Source: Deinandra increscens subsp. villosa (lineage: Eukaryota; Streptophyta; Magnoliopsida; Asterales; Asteraceae). Taken from it: 64,000 bases of DNA. Both the position numbers and the translations under genes were made by a program. The stretch spans positions 24,974,963 to 25,038,962 of the forward strand of contig JBCNJP010000023.1 in NCBI GenBank assembly GCA_039602395.1. Direction: 5' to 3'. The notes beneath the pieces were generated by a model. The model was given only the letters and a program-made list of their open reading frames with translations, did no database searches and was not told where the DNA came from. Position 1 is the first letter of the stretch. Every line of letters begins with the position of its first letter. Shown here piece by piece: positions 55,147-64,000 of this stretch.

Positions 55147-58100
55147 TTACTCTTCAGGAGATGGCGGCCTTTCAAATTGAACTTTTGTTTTGTTCAATTC
55201 TCTCATAATCCTCCTGATCTGAAAATTTATGGTTGAAAGTTGAGGTCTTTTTGCAATAGACTTCTTTCTTCCAGGTGAAGCACCAGTGGTAGGATTAGCA
55301 GATGATTCATCAGTTTCAGTTGGGACTTTATTTTTCCCTTTATCTGCTTGAGAGGGACTTTGAACAAAACTGGTTGCAGCTTGCTCAGTGGATTCAGAAG
55401 GTATTGTTGGTGATATGGTGGGTGGTTTCATGGTTTGTGATGGTGGAGCTGAAGGTGTGGTATTTTTGGGTGGTGAGGAAGGTTGGTTGTACATCCAAAC
55501 AGGTGCACAGGGTTTAGGCTTTGCAGGGGTAATGTCAGTCCAGTTATCTACCCTCCACTTTGGTGACATATATCTGGGTTTGGTAGGTCTGGATCCCCTG
55601 GGCCTTGGGTTCATTCCCCTGGGTCTGTAGGACTGGAATTTGGATGATGGTGTGGGAACATGAGAGGCTGGGTGCTTAAGTCTTTCCAACAGATTAGTAG
55701 GAAGAGACTCAGCAAGTAGGTCAGAAGGATGAAATGGTTCAGGCTTAATGTATGTAGATGAGGGATTACCTGTGACTGTCTCAGATGGCAAAGGCATTTG
55801 GAGACTTGGAATCACAGCAAACTCTGCTCCTTTGACTTGTTTGAGCAGCTCATCTACAATTTTGCATATGTCTTTGGCCTTCATCTTCTCTACTTCAGCA
55901 GCAGGCTTGAGACATCTGATGATAGCACATCTCTTGATCCTTTCCATTAGCTCCAGGTTGTCTATGCTTTTATTCAAGACAGTTGGCATTCTGGAAGCAA
56001 TGTTGATCAGCCTAGTTTTCTCTTGTTCACTCAGCTTAGGAAGGTCATATATCTGCATTCTCCATTCAATGGACCTTTTCCTAGCTTCATCCACCATTCC
56101 TTCAACCACAAAGTCATTTGAGAGGAGATCCAGATCTGCCATGAACTGTTTGTGTTGCAAATTTGACTTGGCAGCCTCTGATCTCATCCTGGCTTGATCA
56201 TTTTCCCAGTCATGGACGAATTGTTCTTCATTTAGATCGTCCACAGTCAGTTGTTCACCTGACTGGTCAGAATCAACCATAGACTCATCTTCTACCCTTG
56301 GTTGAGGAGTTATGCAATCTCCACTCTTCTTCAGCTTGATCATCCTCATTGGCTTGGTTTGTTTCTTTCTTTTGTAGCTCAGTGGAGGCTCTGAATCAGA
56401 GGTGGAGTGCATTTGGATCAAAGTTTCAGCTATCTCAGCTTCAGTTGGGTCTTCCGGTTGAGTCTCTTCCGGTTGAGATTTTTCCGGTTGAGTCGCTTCC
56501 GGTTGAACTTCAGCCGGAGATTCTGTACTTGGATTTTTCAGTACAGAGCTGATGATTTCAGTTGCATCCTCTCCTTCTTTTTCACCTTCAACCACTTCAG
56601 TCTGGATGACTGAAGTTTCACCAATCACATCTTCATGAACCATATCAGCAACAGGTTGAGTGACAATGCTAGTTGTGATTTCATCCACTTTAGACTTGGC
56701 AAATGCCTCCTCTTGTGGGATAATCACATTGGTCAAGAATTGCTTGACCTGCAGAATGCTCTCTGGCTGAGCACCTGCAACTAACATTGTTGCTTCAATC
56801 ATTCCCAACAGGCTTGGATCCTGTGGAAAGACCTTCATGAGAGAGCTCATCTTCACCTTGGTTAACCCATCAGCAACTGAAAAGGGATCAACCTTGGCTA
56901 GCCTAAAGGCTGTTTGCCTTGCATCTTCAGGAAGTGGCACTGTTTGATCATACTCTTCATCTTCATCAGTTGTGGTTGCAGCAGCAGCAATATCAGGTGT
57001 TGGAGGATTAGCCTTCTCCCCCTTTTTGGTAGCATCAGCTTCTACAGCCTGACCTCCAAAAGGAAATAGGTTCAAAGTACTAATCTCAGCAGTATGCTGT
57101 GTAACCGGTTCAAACCTTGGTGCAGGGGAAGTTTCCGGTTGAGCAATTGGGGCTTCAACAGGAACTTCTTGAGCTTGAGCAGCGGCAGGATTGGTCATTA
57201 CAAGGCTGGCAACAGTCGAATTGAGACTGGTTACCTGAGCCTGTAGAGTTTTGTATAATGCCGTCAATTCAGTAAGTGTTAAACTATCCTCAACTGGATG
57301 TGCACCAGTATCATAGGAAAAAGATGGACCATCAGCCCTATGCTGATCAAGTCCACCACCCTGGTGTTCTTGGCTCCTGGGATTCCCCTCAACTACAGTT
57401 TTCCCTTTCGGATCCACTTGGGAACCATCCGGTTGAACTATAGTGTGGGTTGCCATGGATTGGGTCTTATGAATGTTACTACCATCATCAAAGTTCATTG
57501 AGAAGCTTTGAGTGGCAGCAGCCCTTTCCACATGAATCTCATCTATACTCCTGAGATTCACCTCCTGGGGTGAATGGGGGTTAGATGTAGTAGTGTGAGT
57601 GTCACTCAGAATGTTCTCATGTAATGTGGTGGATGAGTTAATAACACCATCATTTGTGACATCTCTTTCTACATCATCATTCACAGGTGAGAATTGTGAA
57701 GTGTAGGGTGAGAAAGTGGATGGGGATTGTACATCCATATGAAGTGACTCCCCCTCAGAAGAAGGTTCATCAACAAGTTTGAATCCCAATTTGGCTGACC
57801 CAGTTGGCTGTGTGCCAAGGGTTGGTTCAGGGCTGGAGGCAGTGGTTTGCAAGAGAGGAGTAGGCTCTTGCACAAGCTTTTTAAGCCTTTTAAGCTTAGT
57901 AGGCTTTGGGGAAGGGGGGATGGTGGGAATTGAACTTGATTGTGGTTCTGAATCGCTTCTCCTTTTTCTTTTGAAAGTCAGGATTGGAATATCAGAAGGA
58001 GAAGATGGTTGATCAGTGGGGAGTTCAACTACTGTGGCTGATACAGTGTTGTCCACTGGAGCAGGTTGCTCTTCAGAAGCATGTGTGTCCGGTTGAGAAC

Positions 58101-58379
58101 TAGGTTCTCCTTGTTCAACCGGAATCACCCTTTGGATTGGCATGGGATGGTCAGTATCCCTCCCAAGGAATGGCTTCTTGTTGGTGGTTAATTTGGAAAA
58201 AGTGTTTTCAGATAAAAATCTTGGAACCAGCAGGTTTCCATCCAAATTAATTGTGGGGTATTTTTCTTGCAAAATGTATGTTATAAATCTAGGGTATATG
58301 TAAAAAGCAAATTTCTTTGCATTACCCTTTAAAGCAGTGGGTATGTAATCGGTGGATTTAAAGGTGGGTGACAGTTATC
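55147..58379 (-). pseudogene. SIRE-associated accessory ORF of element A, N-terminally truncated
   Basis: An open frame of more than 1,070 codons begins just after a TAA at 58377-58379 and has no ATG at its true start. Its first residues include FYIYPRFITYIL, matching the PRF motif at the end of the N-terminal domain of the copies at 10468 and 61316, so about 150 residues are missing. The remainder is Pro/Ser/Thr/Gln/Glu-rich with four QPE-type repeats (near 56455-56510). A helical segment follows (LNEEQFVHDWENDQARMR through KDICKIVDELL, about 55840-56230) and then a basic Arg/Pro C-terminus (RPRGMNPRPRG). There are no membrane segments. Eight CCGGTTGA motifs are embedded in the coding sequence. 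Role unknown. Confidence 0.75.
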
Positions 58380-59051
58380 AGCGATTGGGATAAAGTATGC
58401 TGAGTCACCGGAGAGAGAATGAAAAAGTGCAAGTGGGTCCGCAAAAAGTGTGCTTCAGGTGGTTGTACAATACAACTGCCTGTTATGTGTCTTTGGAATT
58501 AAATTCAAACAGTTTTCTCGGACAATTAATTAAAACACTGTAAATGCAAAATCCGCTTGAAAATGTGTGCCTCAACCGGTGGATTAAATGATTCATTTAA
58601 GATAAGAATTTTCCGGTTGAGATTCAAGCGGAGAGTTTTCTCTCCTCACAACAAAATTTCTTTCCGGTTGAAAGTTGAACCGGACAGATTTTCCAGTTGA
58701 AAATTTTTCATTTTAATCTGAACTTTCAAATAAAGAATTGTTGTTCCTTTTACCAGTTTCAGAATTATTAGGATGGAGTGATCAAAAATTGAGTTTCCGG
58801 TTGAGACAAACGTTCCGGTTAAGGTTCAGCTGGATGGGTTGAACTGGAAAGTTGAACCGGAAGACAGAAAAACACTTGATTTTGAAAATCACATGTATCA
58901 GTTATCATAGTTTAATAGTATGACCTGACTATGATTGAAAAAGGTGTCTGACTGATACAGTAGCTTTTCTTCTTCTTTTTCTTTTTGTATCAAGAGACGG
59001 GCTCTTTGACACAAAATGGTATCTTTTATTAAATTTGTGAAAACAGTTTAA
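58380..59051 (-). other. Gap between pol and accessory ORF in element A
   Basis: Non-coding, with four exact CCGGTTGA/TCAACCGG motifs. In comparison with element B, the start of the accessory ORF should lie here, so a deletion or replacement has occurred. Confidence 0.6.
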
Positions 59052-60896
59052 TCAGTCAAAGTTCATCATACCAATGGCACTAATGAGATAGAAAAATCTA
59101 GCTTCATCAAATGCTTTGGTAAACAAGTCAGCCAATTGTTGATTAGTATGAACTTTAACCATTCTAATTAAATGTTTCTCAGCACAGTCTCTAATAAAAT
59201 GGTACCTGATATCAATGTGTTTTGCTTTTGAGTGTTGAACAGGGTTGTTTGTGATTGATATAGCACTGTTGTTATCTGCAAGGATAGGAGTCTCCATGAA
59301 CTTGATGCCATAATCCAACATTTGATTCTGGATCCATAAGACTTGACTGCAGCAGCTTGATGCAGCAATGTATTCAGCCTTAGCAGTAGAAGTGGACACG
59401 CAGGTTTGCTTCTTGCATTGCCAAGACACAAGTCTTTCTCCCAAAAATTGACATCCTCCTGAAGTATACTTCTTATCCAAGTTGCAGCCACCATAATCAC
59501 TATCAATGTAAGCTTTGAGGGAGAAATCTGAATTCTTTGGATACCACAACCCAAGTTTTGGTTGTCCTTTAAGGTATCTAAAGATTCTCTTCACAGCTAA
59601 CATGTGTGAATCCCTTTGGTTGACATTGGTATCTAGCACATAAACAGACACTAAACATGACGTCAGGTCTGCTGGTTGTGAGATAGAGCAGTGATCCAAT
59701 CATTGCCCTGTAGAGGTGAACATCCACTGGTTTGCCACTTAAGTCACTGGTTAACTTGTGGGAAGTGGAGATGGGAGTTCTTGAGGTTGAAACAGACTGC
59801 ATATCAAACCTTTTTAGCATATCTTGAATGTATTTGGACTGATTCAAGAAAATTCCATTGGCAGTTTGCTTCACTTGCAGGCCTAAGATGAAATTCAGTT
59901 CTCCCATTGAACTCATCTCAAACTTAGATTGCATCAATCCCTCAAACTCTTTGCATAAGGCAGCACTGGATGAACCAAAGATGATGTCAACAACATAGAT
60001 TTGTACCATCAATGTATCTTTGCCATTAGATTTCACAAACAGTGTTTGTCAATAGCTCCTCTCTTGTAGCCATTCCCTAGGAGATAGTTTGAAAGTGTCT
60101 CATACCATGTCCTAGGAGCTTGCTTGAGACCATATAAAGCTTTAATCAACTTGCATACCCTGTTGGGATAATGAGGTCTTCAAAGCCTGGAGGTTGCTTG
60201 ACATACACATCCTGTTCCAAAAGACCATACAGAAAAGCACATTTAACATCCATTTAAAATACCAGAAAGTTTTTGAATGCAACATCGGCAAGAAATATTC
60301 TGATTGCTTCAAGCCTGGCCACAGGAGCAAAAACTTCATCATAATCAATGCCTTCTTCCTGTGTGTAGCCTTGAGCTACAAGTCTGGCCTTGTTTTTGAT
60401 CACTATTCCCTTATCATCTTTCTTGTTTCGGAATAACCATTTGGTTCCAATTTGTTCTTCACCTTCAGGTAAGTCTACCAATTCCCAAACCTTCTGTTTA
60501 TTAATTTGAAATATTCCTCTTGCATTGCCTCTACCCAGCTTTCATCTTTCAATGCATCATTGATCTTTTTGGGTACTTCTTGAGACAGAAATGCAGCATG
60601 CAGGCAAATGTTTACATCAATAGACTTGCTTCTTGTCAGCACAGGAGCTGACAAGTCTCCTATAATGTTCTCCCTTGGATGATTATTACTAATTCTTCTA
60701 TCAGTAAACATTGGGAATTCATGGCTTCTTCCATTGTGAGGAATGTTGAGTTGAGGTAATAACTCAATATTGTTGATTTGTGATACAGGTTCTGAAATTT
60801 CAGTTGCTTCTTGAGAACAGGGGACTGAATCTGAAATTAGATGCTCAAAACTATAATCAATTGAATCAGCATCAGTTGAATTATCAGATTCATTGT
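59052..60896 (-). pseudogene. SIRE-type copia pol of element A (RT and RNase H), inactive
   Basis: Reading on the minus strand: region before RT (60480-60896), RT with WLFRNKKDDKG, ARLVAQGYTQEEGIDY, FAPVARLEAIR and ELNFILGLQVKQ, then RNase H with STAKAEYIAASSCCSQ and KHIDIRYHFIRD, ending GMMNFD. The catalytic YVDD box reads YVVD (near 59997), which removes one essential Asp. A TAA follows KNFLVF (60254-60256), and frameshifts lie near 60480, 60180-60040 and 59600. The motif set (FEMSSMGELNFILGLQ) is that of the SIRE/Maximus clade. Integrase is not seen because element B interrupts pol at 60897. Confidence 0.9.
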
Positions 60897-61283
60897 TGTA
60901 GGTCCGAAATCAACCAAGAACACGATATTTGATCGTGAATGAGTGCGGAATCCTCAAACACGATTGATCCAAGAAACAAGTAGAAGAAATAGAGACAATC
61001 TAAGTGAAAGATTGAATCTTGAATGATGAACACCACTTGAATGAAGCTGATCGTAAACTAGAAAGAGCACAAAAATCGTAAATAGTATTAGAAAAGCTTA
61101 GATAATCGGTTACAATGAGGTGGTATTTATACCACCTCATACATGAGCTTGGGCCAATCATAAACACAAGTCTAGCCCAATCATAAACACTAAAATGGCC
61201 CACATGGCCTATAAATTAAACTAGACTAAGCCCAATAACAAAAGCCCAACTAATGTTCATGCCTTACTAAATATATCCCTACA
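60897..61283 (-). mobile_element. 3' LTR of SIRE-like element B
   Basis: 387 bp, TGTAGGTCCG on the plus strand at 60897 and CCCTACA at 61283. The purine tract (CCTAGGGGAAGATT on minus) adjoins at 61284. It is inserted in the pol of element A, with candidate target duplication ATTGT (60892-60896). A TATA (GGTATTTATACC) lies at 61123-61134. Confidence 0.88.
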
Positions 61284-61315
61284 ATCTTCCCCTAGGCATG
61301 AATCATTAGACCACT

Positions 61316-63948
61316 TCACGGCAGCAGCAAATCAAATCTGAATGAGGTTTGAACGTTGTTAAACCACCATCCCTTCTCTACAATCTTCTTAGCTGCTCCA
61401 TCAAAGATGCCAACCCTTACAGCATTTACCATATCAGTCTCGTCTGCAAGAATGGGTTGGGTGGCCAGAAGCTTTATATCTCTTTCACCAAATCGAAGAA
61501 GATCCACCGGGTCATAAAATCGGAATTGACGCATCGGCTTACAGAGAACCACCACCTCATGTGTTGTTGGATCGTAGTACCAGCAATCAAAGTTTCTTAC
61601 CAGTGTTCCATCCTCGATCTCATCCAACATATTAATGACCCTTGTGCGCTTGGTCGGTGGCCTCCGTACTTCTCCAATTGGCTCCCCTGTCACAGGGTCA
61701 GTTCCGGTCTCTCTCCACCTGACCTCCTTCAGCTCAAAATCTCTGAAATCATTCTCCATGTGGCCTAGCAGATTATCTCTGATCAGATTCCCTTCTGGTC
61801 CATTCCACCTGTTAATAAATGGAGCTCTCAGAAGTTTCCTTATCTCAGGCTCAGTCCAGGAGTGGAATTGAGCACGTGATTGATAGTACTCCACTGGACT
61901 GTAGCCGTCACGGATAACAGCAAAGATCTTCTTCTCCATGTCGTAGTGCCAACATAGGATTTCCTCACAACTCCCACGCTTATCAATTGAGCTTTTGCCA
62001 ACGTCGATGGTGTATAGAATGGGAGCTGGTCCTTGGAAGAACTCTCTGAACCAGTTCTCGTGTCCTTCAGGGGCTTTGGAGATAACTCTGCCACTTCGGG
62101 CGTAATCTGGCATCTCCATATTCTCATCACCTTCGTCTGTCTCCATGGCAGCAGCTTGATTTCCCTGAGATGAACTCTGACCAGGGGCACCAGAGTTGTT
62201 AGGCCCTGCACCCTCCGTCAGTTCATTAACCTTCCTTCTCAGGTCCTTTATCATCTTGTAGAGATATTCCATTCTTTCCTTGTCAGCTACCTCATATCCT
62301 CTCATATATTTGCTGCTAGCCTCCTCCTTCTCTCTCAAACGCTGATTTTCTCCATGAGAGCCTTGATCTCATTTTGTCTCATCCTATTCTGAGAGATCAG
62401 GAAGTTAATCTGAGGATCAGCACTAATCCTCAAATCAACTGGAAGCTCAGCAGCCATCAAAGGGCGGAAACCTGGAGCTGCGAGTGGTTGGCTTGTCGCG
62501 GTAGAGAGGCTCACTCTAATCGGACTTGGAACAACGAAGGTACTATCAACCTCCAGAAATTGCCTATCTTCACGCACAGGGCTTTGCACGTTCAGAATCG
62601 GACTAGCTTGCTGCACAGGGGCAGGTTGATCACCAGCATCTTCAGTCTGTGTGTGAGACGGTTGCTCTTGAAGGGCTTCATTAACAGATTCTTCTTGACC
62701 ACTGGCACCCGCAGAACTGGGTCCAGCTGGTTCTACAATCATTAGACTCGAGCTAGTCTTGGTGAATTTGAACCGTATGCTCCTAGGATCAGTTTTCTTT
62801 CGTGGAGATGGTTCACGAGCAGGGACGGGTTCTTCTACAAAAGCTTCATCAACAGTTATATTCAGCTCAGGAGGTGTATCATCACTGCCAGATGACCCAA
62901 TCATGTCTTCTCTTGACCTTTTATGGGTTAGCGGCTCCAAATCCCCATAAATATCATCTTCATTTATGTCCTGGCCAGTAAGGATGTCATCCATTATGTT
63001 TTCTTCATCAGATGGAATGACATCTTCATCTTGTACATTAACAGCTGGAGTTACTGTCAAGTCTTGGTCTTCTGCAACCATGGCATTCACAACTGGCAAG
63101 TCAGCTTCTGGCTCTTCATCCTCCATAACTTGTTCTCGGGCTACCTCTGGAAAGGCACCTCTCTTAACCCATTCCAGTCTACCTTCATACATGTATTTGC
63201 CACTTCTATCCTGAGTCTGGAGACCAAAAACACCAGCATCCATCACCTTTACATCCAGTTTCTGTATCCTTTCCTCAATCATTGGATATTTCAGCATGAC
63301 CACCATCTGCACGAATCTTGGTGTCATCAGAAACTGCTCACGAGCACCCAAGTTAGCATTGCCGATCCAATCTAGCAGCATCATCTTCGAGAAATTGTAG
63401 TTCCAGTCAAGGGCCAACGCGACGAAAGCAGTGCCGTGGACCTTGTTCAGCTGGTCAAAGCTCGTTCTCTTGCCCAGAAAAGATTTCTGCATGAAATGGG
63501 CAAGGCATCTCCAGTAATGCGGCAGTTGCTTCTTCATGATAGGCGGGAATCTGCCTTCATATCCCAGTAATTGGGCACCTGCCAGAACGGCTTCCTTGGA
63601 GTAATCAACCGGATCTGTAGCACGATCGTTGATATTCAGGCCTCTTCTAATATCATCTTCCAGAATGACCACCTGACGGTTCTGGATGGTAGCAGTGATT
63701 CTTGTCTTATCAGCACTCGCCCGTGCAGTCCCCCAAAATTCTCTTACCAGCATCTCATCAATCAATACACTCGTTCTTAGTGCATGATTTATCTTGCAGA
63801 CGTTCATGCCCGCCACCAGTGAGTAAAATAGATCCATGTGATGCTCTGGTGGGTTTTCCAAGAAAGCTGGAATACAGTGGTCATGATCAAATTTGATTGG
63901 TTCGTCAATAACATTTCCTGCCATCTGAGACAAACAAGACATATGCAT
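61316..63948 (-). pseudogene. SIRE-associated accessory ORF of element B, two domains, one frameshift
   Basis: From an ATG at 63948 (or 63924, MAGNVIDEP) the first frame runs 537 codons. Its N-terminal domain of about 230 residues has FWGTARAS, LEDDIRRGLNIND, HYWRCLAHFMQ, FNFSKM-like NYNFSKMMLLDW and TPRFVQMVV. An acidic, Pro/Ser-rich linker follows. The frame shifts at a run of three T (62337-62339, minus strand) and continues 340 codons. That part has a short coiled coil (SKYMRGYEVADKERMEYLYK), then a C-terminal domain with ILCWHYDMEKKIFAVI, NFDCWYYDPTTHEVVVLC and a terminal KGWWFNNVQTSFRFDLLLP. Both domains align with the copy at 10468-13758. No enzyme motif or membrane segment is recognised. 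The shift could be a sequencing artefact. Confidence 0.8.
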
Positions 63949-64000
63949 CAGATTTGATCATGAGTAAGCAATTATGATTATTAACCCTTAACTTGTTCAA

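Noticed and set aside
55147..58379. The long frame as a host Pro-rich nuclear protein gene
   Set aside because: It lies between the LTR/polypurine tract and pol of a copia element in the same orientation and shares the PRF motif with two other element-borne copies.

Overview
This is a block of nested transposable elements from a large plant nuclear genome. The retroelement lineages (Ty3/gypsy Tat and Athila, Ty1/copia of the SIRE/Maximus type), Met-initiator tRNA primer sites, introns with GT-AG ends and a 500-base assembly gap all point to a eudicot. The SIRE-like elements with a large extra 3' reading frame remind me of Asteraceae (daisy family) genomes; that placement is recollection, not proof. 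Only one conventional host-type gene is visible, an RPA1-like gene on the minus strand at 33004-35877, and it looks damaged.

Layout. 1-4877: 3' half of a Tat-lineage gypsy element (pol, 3' UTR with a 22-bp tandem repeat, 3' LTR), inserted into a minus-strand copia gag (4878-6250, LTR 6730-7058). 7059-13677: 3' part of a SIRE-like element carrying an accessory ORF, split by a candidate Helitron (7543-10085). 13678-15702: LTR, primer site and gag of a second SIRE-like element (E). 15703-23588: element F, inserted into E's gag. F carries a 350-bp micro-inversion of its 5' LTR/primer region, a 2.3-kb solo LTR in its 5' UTR and a 770-bp hAT element in its zinc knuckle. 23589-28837: Athila LTR, non-coding 3' region and gag-protease, interrupted at 28838 by another element with TGTCACACCCCC terminus and two tRNA-like segments. 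31323-31822: N gap. 31823-32450: LTR-like sequence full of CGCTAAG motifs. 33004-35877: RPA1-like gene. 36040-39933: complete, very young non-autonomous LTR element just upstream of that gene. 39939-44110: little recognisable, except three phased hairpins. 44111-48421: hAT-like element containing a 3.3-kb solo LTR. 48428-51569: debris and a foldback. 51570-54417: 5' end of a SIRE-like element cut by the 3' end of an opposite one. 54418-60896: minus-strand SIRE-like element A (3' LTR, accessory ORF, broken RT/RNase H). 60897-64000: element B inserted in A's pol (3' LTR and accessory ORF).

Two patterns deserve attention. First, three copies of a SIRE-associated accessory ORF (10468-13758, 55147-58379, 61316-63948) share an N-terminal domain, and two share a C-terminal domain, joined by low-complexity linkers with no membrane segment or signal peptide. 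Second, each element family is loaded with its own short dispersed motif (CCGGTTGA in A, GTTCGG in the E/F family, CGCTAAG in the young LARD, GGCGATACGCC hairpins in Athila and the solo LTRs, ATCCT in the Tat element). I suggest, as inference only, that the motifs could be recognition sites for element-encoded or host DNA-binding proteins, comparable in principle to the VANC anti-silencing system of VANDAL DNA transposons.
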